NCBI GenBank assembly: GCA_013350335.1
Contig: CM023533.1
Coordinates: 35,458,170-35,522,169 of the forward strand
Length of the DNA: 64,000 nt
Source of the DNA: Chimonanthus salicifolius
Lineage: Eukaryota; Streptophyta; Magnoliopsida; Laurales; Calycanthaceae
Direction: 5' to 3'
Shown: positions 21,790-33,000 of the stretch, in pieces
Layout of the letters: the number at the start of each line of letters is the position of its first letter
Position numbering within the stretch: position 1 is the first letter of the stretch
Position numbers and translations under genes: made by a program
Notes under the pieces: generated by a model
What the model was told of the DNA's origin: nothing
What the model saw: only the letters and a program-made list of their open reading frames with translations
The model's database searches: none

Positions 21790-23224
21790 GACGCACCATT
21801 TCATCAACAGTTGAATTTGTAGATGTATCTAAATAGATCCTTGGGCAAAAGAAAACCCAAAGCCCAACCAACAACCACCTTAGAATCTCCTTCTAAAATA
21901 CTTCCTACAACCCTTAATTCTTCCAAGTCCAAAATACCTCTACATAAAGCGTGAAGTTCCGCTTCAAACACTAAACCATTTGGAAGAGGAACAGTAACAG
22001 AGATCCCAGTATCGCCAGCTCCATTTCGAACGACACCACCATAGCCTGTTAGACCAAGATCAAACACACAATGGCCATCAAAGTTAAACTTAAGGAGACC
22101 CAAATCTGGAGGGGACCAAGAAACTTGGAACAAATATCTGAATCTAGCTGAACATAATCAACTGAAGCCCAATCCTGACATATATCTAAAATATTTATCC
22201 CCCAACATTTTTCCGAACCCACAATCCACACCAAGTAGCTCGAAACTTAATCACATTGAGAAGTTGCAATAAAGATGATATCTTTCCTTGCAAAAACTCT
22301 TTTAATTCATTTCCAATCATATAGACCACACTATACTCAAAAATGTCATTGTCCAAAGGATTCTTCTAAAGAGAACTACTAACTAAGAGCACTTTTTCAT
22401 TAAACATTTCAAACCTAAGCTCTCGGAACACAAAAATCAATACCTAACAGTTGTAGGAAATGAGACCAGTGAGGCCAGATCTGAGATGCAAACCTACAAT
22501 GAAGAAGAAGATGATTCACGGACTCAGCATCGGACAAACATAGAGGACAAGCATTAACAATAACCATGCTTCTTCAGTCTCAAATTATCAATCATCAAAA
22601 TCTTCTCAATACCAGCAAGCCACCCAAAAACCTTCATCCCTAAAAGGAGCAACACCTTTCCATATTTTTGGATTGACACAAGGAACATTACCAGCACACA
22701 ACAACTTCCTACAAAACGCCTTAACGGAGTAGAGCCCAATCCTCTAAATCTTTCTAAGCTGAGCGCACCAAACGACCTTGTTCTGATGGAAATCATAATA
22801 CTCCCTGACCTTAGCCTCTTTATCAGCAGCTAAGGGAAGAAGTGCAAGGAACTTTTGAGCCAGGGAAACCTCACACAACCATCTATCATTCCAGAAGAAA
22901 ATATCATCACAAGTATAAGCACGGTACCTGATATAAGAGTCAAAGACAACCGAAATCAAGCCAACTCCTTTCCAAAAACCAGACGACCTTCGAAAAGAAC
23001 CTACAATCCTCCAGCCATTTCTATTCAACCTAAACTTTTTTGAGAATCATGTCCATCCATAAACCTTCTAAAGAGGCCCCCAACCTCCATAACCACTTCC
23101 CCAACAAAGCAATGTTAAACTCACGAACTATCCTGATACCAACACCCCCTTCCACCACTGATTTACATACCTGGGACCAAGATACCAAATGAAACTTTAT
23201 TTTATCCCTATCATCATTCCACAA
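21790..23224 (-). pseudogene. LINE ORF2: RT end, zf-RVT and RNase H, frameshifted
   Basis: Minus strand: VSWSQVCKSVVEGGVGIRIV then FNIALLGKWLWRL (RT C-terminus and thumb, consensus GGLGIRxLxxxNxALLxKWLWR). Next is DDIFFWNDRWLCEVSL (linker, FWxDxW), then the zf-RVT region. RNase H follows with LLKFNFDGHC, GYGGVVRNGAG, GLVFEAELHAL and ILEGDSKVVV, which keep the Asp, Glu and Asp catalytic positions. Several shifts separate the pieces. Confidence 0.85.
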
Positions 23225-23316
23225 AAACCTTCTTCTAAATACTTTCTTTTTTGTTGAACACTGCTACTGGACATTTATCTTACCCTCACCCGGCCTAACT
23301 GAGCCTATGTTGTTAG

Positions 23317-24194
23317 TGTAGAATTTAAGAACCAAATCTAAGCCAGTAGAACAACCAGATCCAGAACAGTGCCAATGTGGAAGGAGTAAATGGAGGGCCC
23401 GCCGTTGATGAAATCTAGATCAATCAAGTAGGATTGATGCAGCAAGGAGGGGTGACACCAGCAGATGAGGAAAAATGAGTGGTTGCAGCAGAAGATAGAA
23501 GATCTAGGGAAAAAATCACTCCCAAGCGAGCAGATCTGCGAAGTGGAAGAATCGTCCAGGGGGGCCCACTGTTGCCCAAAAGAGGAGGTCAACCTTAGAC
23601 TATGCAAGAGGGACCAGGGGAGACTCCACAGGTGTTGAGCAAAGGTGCAGCAAGGGAAGATCCACTTGGATCTAAGCCAGAGACCCAGAAGAGGGGTGTT
23701 CATTCGTTGCATGAAAAAAGTCAGAGACTCCTCCGTGAGTGTTACGTGCGAAAGAGACACACGAGGGGACTTCGACTCAAGGGGAGGCGAGGGAATGGTT
23801 GTCCGCTACAGATGTTCATCAAGATCAAGTCAAGAAAACCCGAAATTCGACGAAGAACAGTCGAACGGAACCCAAAAAAAATCCTTACAACGACCAGAGA
23901 AGCTTCCTAGCTAATACCATGTAGAATTTAAGAACAAATTAAAAGAAAACAAAAGAAAAGAGAAGGAGAAGATGTGGAGAAGAATTCTTTTTTGGGTTGT
24001 ATTAATCTAATTTCCTCTTAGAGAATACAACGGTTAAATAGAAAATAGAGAGACAATTAAGGAACCTAAAAAGGAAATACACCTAGGTGTCTAATCAATT
24101 ACAATTAGTTACAAAGCTACTGCGTTGACTATCAATATACAATGTATCTAGACATCTATGTAGGTCCCACACCAGACGTATGGTTCCCACAACA
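23317..24194 (-). mobile_element. Degenerate LTR retroelement (Copia-like LTR and PBS)
   Basis: Read on the minus strand, an LTR of about 275 bp runs from TGTTGTGGGAACC (24194) to AAATTCTACA (23920). It includes CTATTTAACCGTTGTATTC. It is followed by TGGTATTAGCTAGGAAG, a variant tRNA-iMet primer-binding site. A 20-bp remnant of the other LTR end (TGTAGAATTTAAGAAC) is at 23317. The roughly 580-bp internal part carries no recognised domain. Truncated at the 3' end. Confidence 0.55.
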
Positions 24195-24270
24195 GTCATT
24201 GTGGTCAGTCAATTTATACATGCTCCTATATGAGTTAAACACCCCCCCCCTTCTCTCTCCTCCTCTATCT

Positions 24271-24323
24271 CGCTAATATCACACATACAGCTACCCTATC
24301 CCGCTAATATCACACATACAGCT
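24271..24323. repeat. Two tandem copies of a 26-bp unit
   Basis: CGCTAATATCACACATACAG followed by CTACC occurs twice in succession at the broken end of a LINE fragment. A small replication or repair duplication. Confidence 0.75.
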
Positions 24324-24810
24324 ACCATCAAAATTAAGTTTGAGTAGGCCAGAATCAGAAGGGGACCACAAAGCATGCGTCCTGGAGTCTACTTGCAGCA
24401 CAACTGAATCCACCAAAGCCCAATCCCTACATATATCCGAGATATTTATTCCCTTGACATTTTCCAATCCCATCAACCACCAAGCAGCCTGAACCTTAGT
24501 AACATTCAGCAGGTTCAATACCGAAGATTCCTTTCCTTGAAAAACCCTCTTATTCCTTTCCAACCAAATATAGCATACAATACTCAAAACAGTCACATTC
24601 CAAAGGGTTCTTCCGAAAGAACTTCCCACCACAAGCACCTCTTCATTAAACAAATCACACCACGCTTTTGGGACACAAAAATCCACACCAAGCAACTGGA
24701 AGAAAGGCGACCAAATATGGTATGAAAACCTACAATGAAGTAAGAGATGGTTCACCAACTTCGCATCAAACAAGCATAGGGGGCAAGCATTCTCCTCAAT
24801 CTCAAATTAT
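24297..24810 (-). pseudogene. LINE fragment: zf-RVT to start of RNase H
   Basis: Minus strand: LVNHLLLHCRFSYHIWSPFF (zf-RVT metal motif), FCVPKAWCDLFNEEV, ICYIWLERNKRVFQGKE (linker) and SPSDSGLLKLNFDGSC (RNase H start). The frame is cut at 24297 after the first RNase H strand. Its residues are close to the LINE copy at 40305, so both belong to one family. The 5' side degrades near 24800. Confidence 0.88.
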
Positions 24811-25371
24811 CAATCGTCAAAATATTTGTAAACCGGCGAGCCAACCAAAAACCTTCACCTTAAACGGTGAATCCATGGATTCATCTTACAATAAGAAAAT
24901 TGTCACTGCCCACAAAAAAGAGGGGAAACAGTAAAAAATGGAGGTAGAAGAAGATCCAAGTTACTTGCATCCCTTCAAATCAATGAGAATGAAATTATGC
25001 ATTCACAAAAAATCTTAAACAGAAATCTCCTTCTCTTTTTTCTCACAAAAAAAGTCTACTCAAGGTCTGACTCATAAGCCCTTGTCACAAGGTTGATCTG
25101 TTCAATTTGCGCTATTTGACAGTTATCGCAAAAATTTCAAACACGAGTTGAGGGGGAAATTCATCTAACAACAAATTAAATCCTAGTATGCAGGTATGAA
25201 TGGGTCCATAAGCCAAGTCATTGTAGTCAAAATGGACTGAAATGAAAAATCTCAATGCATAAACAACATAAAGCAAATTCACCTACAATAATTGTATGAG
25301 ATTTGACCACAAACTTAAGAAGCAAAAGAACCTCCTTAGAGATGGTCTTAACAGTACAAGAGATGTCTTAC
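24811..25371. other. Intron sequence of the RINGv gene
   Basis: No element or coding segment recognised, apart from possible residual LINE text up to about 24870. Donor-proximal intron DNA downstream of the exon at 25372. Confidence 0.4.
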
Positions 25372-25800
25372 ACGTGAAGTGTCCTGTTCAGTGCATGCCA
25401 TTTCCCTGGTAGGGCTACAAATGGAAGGTGAAAATTTGGATCCACGTGTAACAGGAAGTGAAACACATCTTTTCCAAGCAAGTGTGGCAATATAAGTTGA
25501 CAGACGGCCATTCTCAGGAACCACTGTGGAGTCTCTTGTTGCAGAAAGACCTGATTCAAGAAGAGAGCTTCTGTCATCAGGTGTGGGCATCTGGTTCTGG
25601 AAACTTGGTCCATGCAAAAAACCTCTTGAAGATGAACCATCTCTGGAGGGACCATGTGAGTGGAGCAGACCTTTTCCACCATGGTTACTGCTGAAATCTG
25701 TAGGTCCCGACGGTATATTGAGTGAGAGACCCACCCGCTTTTTACCACTTTCTGAATCCAAAACTTGTTTGTTTGTGCACTCCATGCATTGGTAATCAAC
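25372..25800 (-). CDS. RINGv E3 ligase, N-terminal exon
   Basis: Acceptor TGTATGCAG|GTTGATT at 25801/25800 and donor TCACGT|GTAAGACA at 25372/25371. The frame includes KKRVGLSLNIPSGPTDFS, NHGGKGLLHSHGPSRDG, SSSRGFLHGPSFQ and LAWKRCVSLPVTRGSKFSPS. These match the low-complexity, Ser/Pro-rich N-terminal region of plant RINGv proteins (GKGLLxSxGSxRGSSSPRGFLRG and WKRCxSLPVTPxSxLSPS). A start at ATG 25785-25783 gives 138 codons and ends exactly on a codon boundary, so the join to the exon at 17464 is phase 0. An upstream coding exon is possible because the frame is open back to the acceptor. The residues CVSLPVTRG and LHGPSFQ differ from the usual consensus. Confidence 0.85.
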
Positions 25801-26012
25801 CTGCATACATGCATAAATTTTGGGATTATAAGTTTTTTTTCCCTAGACGTGTTCAAGTCATAAGATCATTCACATTTTAAACTCCTAGAGAGCAAACATA
25901 GAGATCATAGTTTAAATGAAAGGCATCAATTTACTTGCAAAAAAATGAAATCTGTAATTCTAAAGGAATAATATGATCCTCAATGAAAGACTATCTGTGA
26001 CAACCTCAGGCC
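25801..26012. other. Intron or 5' flank of the RINGv gene
   Basis: Directly upstream of the acceptor of the N-terminal exon. No further exon recognised here. Confidence 0.4.
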
Positions 26013-26340
26013 TCATGTATGTACAGGTAGAACCCATACTTTGTTGCTAATACCATCAAGTTTATCAGTAAGACCTTCCATGGTTCCCCATAAAATGTGC
26101 AAGAACAAATAAATCAATAACAATGGAAAGCGCATATCCATCCAATATTTGAACCTTCTGTAATTAGAAGCTTCTACATATCCAAAAAAGCTGAAATAAA
26201 ATTTATTAAATATCATAACATTACACAGACCTAATAGTACAGGACCGAAATCTTGAAGAACCATAAAAACCTGATTTCCAAACTTGAACGCAAGACGTGG
26301 ATACTGAAAAAAGACCAGTAAAATGATATTACCAGTCAAA
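26013..26340 (-). other. Exon-like open frame, unassigned
   Basis: A 108-codon minus-strand frame contains hydrophobic, aromatic text (FPLLLIYLFLHILWGTMEG; SNYRRFKYWMDMRF). On the minus strand it has splice-like signals TTTTTTCAG|TATCC (about 26307) and ATTTTATTTCAG|CTT (about 26190). It lies upstream of the RINGv N-terminal exon on the same strand. I do not recognise the family. It may be part of an unknown membrane protein gene or chance. Confidence 0.2.
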
Positions 26341-27787
26341 TTTTCAGCAATTTCAATTTCATGGCTTCAGACACAAGCAAATAATGAACCTTAAAAAAAA
26401 ATTGTTTTCCTCATGCCTCCTCTGACTAACCTCCAAAGGAAAATAACAAAATGTCAATTGTCACAAACCTTTAACTTAATTTCATAGACAAAATCACAGA
26501 AGGAAAAATGAAGGAATAAAACAAATACCAAACTGATCTTCTTCGTACTGAGAATACATTACGTTAAAAGAGAAATTCCAGGAAAGAAGAAATCGGTGCT
26601 AAGATGCCTTTTTTTGATGTCCTGTAAATCCAAATAAAAGTTTTTTTTAGATGTAGTGACTAAAATTATTCTTGAGAAGTCCTAGAAATCTATTAAAATG
26701 TTTTAAAAATATATTTCAGTGGTTTGTTGCATTTCGACATCATCATAATCAAAGCTCGTTGCCGCATCTATTTGGGATTGGCCTTCCAAAATTGATATAC
26801 TGTCATGTACATATTAGAAGCAGAAAAAAGAGGACCACAGTGGGAGTTGGGGGCAAGTCAGCTCATGAAAATATTTGGCAAATCCAAAGATGAAGATGTA
26901 ACATCATTTTAAATGCATGTTTACAAATATGAACATTGTGATGAGGACATCATGGGATGCCAGCAAAGAAGGATGCATTGGAATCCAGATTTCACCACAT
27001 CCTGGTCGGATGATAAAATTCTACACAATCCCAACATATCTAACCATGGATAGGGACAGATCCAACCTTGGATAGCCCAGATTGCACATTGATCAAGCAA
27101 CGCATTTGAAGATTTGGCTGGATCCATCTATTTACACTGGATTTGCTATCAAAGCTTATCCTACATCAAATTTGATATCAGATTTGAATCAATTTCCAAA
27201 GGCTTTGTTGGGTTGTCTTCACCTTAGTCAGCCTCATCATTCATCTTAGGATATTGCATGTTCACACATAGCAATATCATACCGAATACCACATAGAAAA
27301 CCCTACCACCACCATAAGCCTAGGCCTTGGGTGAATTGATAGTCTCAATTAATCTAAATTGGATACCCTAGAAATCGAGTTTCAAATATTTTCAAAAAAT
27401 ACCAATACATGTCTAGGAGTGCTAGAAAATGACTTTGCAAAAAAAAAAAAAAAATTGAACTGAACCCCACTTTTCCTCAAGAGTTGGAAATGAGGGAAGT
27501 GAATAGACCGACTTCTAAGGTTGAAAAAAAAAAACCATTACATTTTCTCAATCAAAGACAATTTGAGAATAGGCATAAAGAACAGGAGGTTGTCTATGCT
27601 TTAAAGACCAAAGAAGGTAAGAGCCTCTCAAAGAGACATCTATAGAGATTCTGAAAGAGGTCACTAATTTACTCGACGAGAATAGTAATGTAACACCAAG
27701 GTGCTTCAAGATGAGCTCCATCCTAAATGTGATGTTTAGTCTACTAGGTTTGATTCCAAAATTGTCAATCCCCAACCTTCCATTGTG
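26341..27787. other. No gene recognised
   Basis: AT-rich DNA with poly-A runs at 27440 and 27524. No domain, LTR or terminal repeat seen. Confidence 0.4.
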
Positions 27788-27923
27788 AAGTTTCCATGTG
27801 TGGGTGTGCAGCGACAAAAAGTCACACATCAATTAATTTGAAAAACCAATGACTCTATATAACAATTGAGGCACCCTCATGTCAATGGCTAGCTTTCGAG
27901 AGTGAATTCTACCACAAGAATGC
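27788..27923 (+). mobile_element. Solo or truncated TRIM LTR (TGTGAAG family)
   Basis: GGGTGTGCAGCGACAAAAAG, CACATCAATTAATTTGA, CCAATGACTCTATATAACA, GAGGCACCCTC and CTAGCTTTCGAGAGTGA follow the same order as the LTRs at 2435, 2592 and 31808. The 3' end is cut where the LINE begins. Confidence 0.75.
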
Positions 27924-27927
27924 TTAG

Positions 27928-30296
27928 CTAAAGTGTTGGCCGAAAGATTGATAAAGGTATTGCTGGAAATTATTGGGGAAGCCCAAGGAGCATTCGTGGA
28001 AGACAGACAGATCTTAGATGGAGAGCTAATTGCAAATGAATTGGTCCACAGGTATCCTCTTTAAAATTGGCATGGAAAAGGCTTATGATTTTGTGGATTG
28101 GTCATTTGTAGGCTACCTTTTCAGAAAGATGGGTTTCGGGAGTACTTGGTGCAAATCGATGAAAGCATATGTGGAGGATGCTACTTATTCTGTCTTGGTT
28201 AATGGTTCCCCAACCCCACCTATACAAGCATCTAGGGGACTCAGACAAGGAGATCCCCTCTCACACTTCATCTTCACACTGGTACAAGAAAGCTTGAATA
28301 AGTTGGTAGAAAGAGCAGAGACCTTGGAATAGTCAGGGGTTTTAGGACAGCAACAACGGTCCGACCATCACTTACCTTCAGTTCGCAGATGACACCCTTT
28401 TCTTTTGTGAACCCACCATCCAGGAAATCTAGGGTTTTAAGGCAATATTTAGATGCTTTGAGCTTGTTTCAAGTCTTAGAATCAACATTGGTAAGAGTAC
28501 CATATTGGGATTGAAATGGAGGAGGATCGACTTAAGGAGTTAGCCGAGGTCATAGGTTGCAACATAGGGAAATTACCTTTCACCTATTTAGGTCTATCGG
28601 TGGGCGAGAATCCAAGACTGAAAAGTTTCTGGCTCATGTAGTTGAGAAAGTAGAAAGGAGACTCTAGTTGGGGAAGGAACTATCTATCCCTGGGAGGAAG
28701 AGTTACTCTCATCAAAGTCGTTCTTATGAACCTACCGACCTACTTTCTTTCCCTTTTCGAAATGCCCAAAGGAGTTGTGGGGAAACTTGAGCAACTTTTT
28801 AGAAAAATCTTATGGGACGATACAGAGACAAAAAAGAAAATTCACTTAGTGGCTTGGTTGGAAGTGCTTAAATCGAAATCTAAGTGTGGCCTTGGCCTTA
28901 CCCCTCTTCAGCTCAGAAACCAGGCCATGTTATGTAAGTGGGTGTGGCAATTTGGTAGAGAACGAGAGGCCCTTTGGACTAAGGTTCTATCAGCAAGATA
29001 CGGTTTGGTGGAGAAGAATGGGTGGAGCCTTAGTGAGAAGGTGGAGAAGTTGGGGTCTTCAATGACTAAAGCTTGGTGGAGATTAGGTGAAGAATTGTGC
29101 ATGGTTGAGAATGCCTTGGCAAAACAAGGTATTTGGCAGGGAAAGGCGATAGAATCTTGTTTTGGAAGGATTTGTGGCTGGGAGAAAGAACTTTCAAGGA
29201 GATCTACCCGAGATTGTATAGAATATCAAGGAAAAAGTTGGCAACTGTGCAGGATCACTGTAAGGTAGAAGGTAAACAACAGTTTGATTTCTAGAGAGAA
29301 TTAATATCCTTTGAAGAAGGACTTCTCACGGATCTGATAGCACAACTAGAGGAATTACCATTGTCACTTGAGGAGGAGGATGAACTTGTATGGACGGGTG
29401 ATACATCAGGCAGGATGAAGGCATTGGTGGATTTGGTCCTTAACCAACATCCGTTGGAAGAGGTCAATGTCAGTTTGGTTTGGAAAAGCGCAGCTCCCCT
29501 GAGAGTCCAAATCTTTTCATGGTGTGTGTTAAAAGAGAGGGTCCTTACTAGAGCGGAGCTGTTAAGAAAAGGGATGCTCAACACAGAGGACGACCTCATA
29601 TGCCCTCTCTATGAGCTGAAGCCTGAAGATTCAAATCATTTATTCTTAAACTGCCTGGTAGCTTGGGGTCTGTGGACAAAATCTGCCAATCTTCTTGATA
29701 TTCCATTGGTTCTCGATAAATCATGTAGTAGAAAATTGGGCTCAGTGGTGCTTAACTGAGTTTGAACCCCAGAGTGAAAATCGCTTGGAACAGCAATACG
29801 GCGGTGGTATTATGGACATTATGGAAGGAAACAAATACTAGAGTCTTAGAGGACAAGTCTTTAGAGGAGCACAAGCCTTTCAAGGTAGCTAAATGGAGAT
29901 TCTGTACATGGCTACTCTCTGACAGGAAGTTTAAGGTCCTCAAAATCAATGATCTTATGTTGTCTTGGAAATGATGTCTGAGCGGACCCAAGAGAAAAGA
30001 GATGCTTATGGATAAATGGGAACCTCCAGATACAGAGGATCATGAAATTTAATGCCGATGGTGTTCGCATGGGGTAAACCTGGGGCCAGCTGGGATAGGA
30101 GGACCTACTTAGAAACCATAGGGGCGAAACTTCCATCAATTAGGGAGTCAAATGAAGGCAGGAAATTCTTAGTATAAGGAGAGCTTTAGGCCATCTGGAA
30201 AGTCCATGGGCAAGGTAAACTGGTTATTGAAGGGGACTCAGCGAATGTCTTCAAATGGGCAAAGGGATAGAGGCAACCCCCTTGGAAACTCATCAG
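27928..30296 (+). pseudogene. LINE ORF2: reverse transcriptase to RNase H, frameshifted
   Basis: RT motifs in order: KVLAERLIKVLLEIIGEAQG then AFVEDRQILDGELIANEL; IGMEKAYDFVDWSFVGYLF (catalytic Asp in the first block); SVLVNGSPTPPIQASRGLRQ then GDPLS; and LQFADDTLFFC at about 28376-28406, so the FADD catalytic box is intact. Then come LSLGGRVTLIKVVLMNLPTY, KCGLGLTPLQLRNQAMLCKW, LEEEDELVWTGDTSG and VQIFSWCVLKERVLTRAELL. The zf-RVT reads CPLYELKPEDSNHLFLNC with the second Cys lost. At 30216 VIEGDSANVFKWAKG belongs to RNase H. Multiple stops and shifts, so inactive. Confidence 0.9.
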
Positions 30297-31246
30297 CAAG
30301 GTTGTCAAAATCGAATCGTATCATGAATTGGTTTAGGGGTGTGAACCGTGAATCGTAAATCATAGAATCATAAGATTCATAATGTTTTGTTCAATTTCTC
30401 ATAATATATAAGTAAATATGCAAACAACGAATATATGACAAAATGTACGATTTCAAAATTAAATCAAAATACATTAGAAGTCAAGTTTTTATATTCGAAA
30501 ATACAGTATATTGTACACCATACATTATATAATATAACAGTATACTATATGGTGTATAACAGTATATTATATGACTGTGGAAGGGAAATTGGTGACCTGC
30601 AAACTTATTTCTATTATTATTTCATGAAATTTATTATATAAATAGCATTACATAAGTCATGCAAATGATAACATAGAAAAAACAAAAAGAACATAATAGT
30701 GGAAGAAAAGAAATAGAAAAAATGAAAACACTCACATAGAGCGGTGGAAGAAAAGATATTACAGGTCCTCGCCGAAGGACCTACAACTTAACTACATCAC
30801 CTTTATTTCATATACATAGGTCCTATGATATTAAATTTGTGGAGTCTGATTGTCAGATATTTATTGGTGATCCCATCCCCATTGGCCTCATTCGGGGGTC
30901 GAGCTCCCCGCTGAGCTCGCAAAGAGTCAAAGGGGGGCAGCACCCCCTTCTCTGGGGGTTAGGGGGCGGAGGCCCCGAGCAAAAAAAATTTTTATTGGTG
31001 GACATACCAAAATGTAAAAAGTTAGGCTTTATTTTTCCAAAAAATCTTCATTCTTTTTGGAAAAAATCGTCTTTTCCCCTTCGCCATAATGAATCACACG
31101 ATTCGAATAGTGCGATTTGCGAGTCAAGCAAAAACGCACATTTTTAAAGGGTTTTCGAAATTATATGTGATTCGTGCCGCAAGACCTTGCGAATCGATAC
31201 GAATTGCGCGATTCGTATTATGAATCGCACGATTTCGACAACCTTG
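30297..31246. mobile_element. 950-bp non-autonomous hAT-like element in a LINE
   Basis: The perfect 8-bp duplication CTCATCAG (30289-30296 and 31247-31254) brackets it. Termini are inverted repeats: CAAGGTTGTCAAAATCG on the left and CAAGGTTGTCGAAATCG read from the right. Subterminal DNA is rich in GAATCG/CGATTC words. Excision restores the LINE frame. There is no transposase. The centre has a GC-rich block at about 30880-30985 unlike the AT-rich rest, so it may have captured foreign sequence. Relatives: 1483, 40081 and 55649. Confidence 0.92.
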
Positions 31247-31493
31247 CTCATCAGTACAGTAAGGGAGATTAGATAATTGGCTGCAGGGATGGAGGTTACC
31301 TTCGCTCAAGTTGGCCACGGTGCTAATGGAGTGGCAGATTATTTCGCCAAATTGGGAGTTGGCAATCAATCTTTTTGCATGCGTCTTTTTTTTAATGAGT
31401 TCTTTTTTCTTTTGTGGTTTCTTTGTATTGGTATTTTATGTTTTTCTTTTCCGCTTTTTCTGGCTGTTTCTTTTGGTCTATACCTTTTAGACC

Positions 31494-31690
31494 CTCTCCT
31501 TTGTATCCTTTTCATTTTTCTGATTAATCAAATCTTTTAGTTGTTGCTCAAAAAAAAAAAAAAAATCATGGTTTTCACATGGCTTAGTCAGGTGCTCTCC
31601 TTTGTATCCTTTTCATTTTTTTGATTAATGGAATCTTTTAGTTGTCGGTCAAAAACAAGTCATGGTTTTCACATTACCTAGTCAGGTGCT
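31494..31690 (+). repeat. Tandem duplication of LINE 3' tail
   Basis: CTCTCCTTTGTATCCTTTTC starts at 31495 and again at 31596, and the text continues through GATTAAT, TCTTTTAGTTGT and CATGGTTTTCACAT. The period is about 101 bp. The first copy carries the poly-A, the second has lost most of it. Confidence 0.75.
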
Positions 31691-31746
31691 CTAAAAAGCC
31701 TGGATACCTTGGACTTCAAAAAAAAAAAAAATGCCATGGTTTTCTA

Positions 31747-31969
31747 ACATGGTATCAGAGTAGGTTTCGTGTGCATCCGCAGAGCGCAGCTGCACGCTTA
31801 GAGCAGGTGTGAAGTTTCAACGTGCGGGTGTGAAATGACAAAAAGTCCCACATCGGTTAATTTGAGAAACCAATGGCTATATAACACTCGAGGCACCTGT
31901 TCTCTCAATGGCTAGCTTTTGAGAGTGAGTTCTACTTCAATAATATTATCAAGTCATGATTTTCTAACA
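31747..31969 (+). mobile_element. TRIM copy: LTR end, PBS and 3' LTR
   Basis: GGTTTTCTAACA (LTR end at 31749) is followed by TGGTATCAGAGTAGG, a near-exact tRNA-iMet primer-binding site. About 58 bp of internal DNA follows, then a 162-bp LTR from TGTGAAGTTTCAACG (31808) to TTTTCTAACA (31969). The LTR has AGTCCCACATCGGTTAAT and a TATATAACAC box. The 5' LTR is missing apart from its last bases. Same family as the element at 2435. Confidence 0.82.
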
Positions 31970-33000
31970 TCCTTATTATAGGATGAACCTTATTGAACAT
32001 ACAATATTGAAGGAGCAGGTTGATGTTGTTGGTTGGGATCATATTCTAGCAATGGATGAATTTGCTTGTAACAATACAATTAATCGATCTACAGGTTCCA
32101 GTCAAATGATTAAATCCCCACTGAGCAAAGAATCCATCAATTGGCAAATACAAAGAGGAGACCTTGCAAAACAGTAGGCAATTTCACCAAACTACCTTCT
32201 AAGAACTAAAAAATAACAATTCCTTGCGCGTTCATTGAAAAACAAAGCACTCACTAAAAGATCCAGGAAAATATCCAAATGGGCATTCAAGATTCATTCC
32301 ATTCTGAGCAAATAATCTGTCAAAGTAAAATAATAACAAACATAAGTTTGAAGAAAAGAATCCTAGTAAACCAGTAGCAGCTTCATTCATCTACTTTTCC
32401 ATAGATAAATTTACAAAAAAAAAAAAGAGACAACAATAAAAAAAGGGATAATTTGTCTGCACTGATAAAACTCCAAACAATCACTTATAACACAAAAAAA
32501 AAAAAACAGCAATACATCCAAATGGGATTCAAGATCCAACCCCAACTCGGGAAAGATCCCATCAACCTAGCAAACTAAGAGTAGAATCCTCGTAAATCAG
32601 CAGAACTTTCATCAATGTATCTTTTGTAAGGCCAAAATCACAAGCGAAACATCGCACATTCAACAATCAAAGGAAAAAAAACTCAAAAAAAACAAAAGCA
32701 AAATATCCAAATGGGTCATCATCATTCACAATCCAAAGGCTGGCTCCATTTGGATGCGTGGACAGGGAAGAGCATTTTCCGGAATACAACCATTTTTCAC
32801 CCAAAACGGTTAAATCCATCTACTCAGTTAAAACTTGGCAAATACAGCAGTATAACTGAAAAGCAAATACAAATAGAGCAGTCTCAAGTATCCAAATGGT
32901 ACAATGATTAACCCAAAAGATGGTACAATGATTAACCCAAAAGATCCATCATTGACAGACTAAGAAAAAGGGGCTTAATAAAACTTTAGTAGTTTCATCT
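31970..33000. other. No gene recognised
   Basis: A-rich DNA with repeated 'caaatggg...catc' words at 32274, 32518 and 32707, suggesting old local duplication. No coding domain. Confidence 0.35.

Larger units (their letters stand above)
21056..23250 (-). mobile_element. 5'-truncated LINE, minus strand, hosting a TRIM
   Basis: Starts with a poly-T at 21056-21066 (the poly-A tail on the minus strand). Then, in 3' to 5' order, come RNase H (about 21800-22130), zf-RVT (about 22400-22560) and the RT C-terminal region (to 23224). It landed in the Copia RT. The TRIM at 21087-21641 sits in its 3' untranslated part. Confidence 0.85.
27924..31564 (+). mobile_element. 5'-truncated LINE with poly-A tail, hosting a hAT element
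   Basis: Plus strand, in LINE order: RT (27930-28900), RT thumb and linker (28700-29450), zf-RVT (29450-29700), linker (29790-29970), RNase H (30020-30296, resuming 31247-31380), a T-rich 3' tail and poly-A at 31550-31565. A hAT-like element of 950 bp splits RNase H. The best-preserved RT of the window, but frameshifted. Confidence 0.9.
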
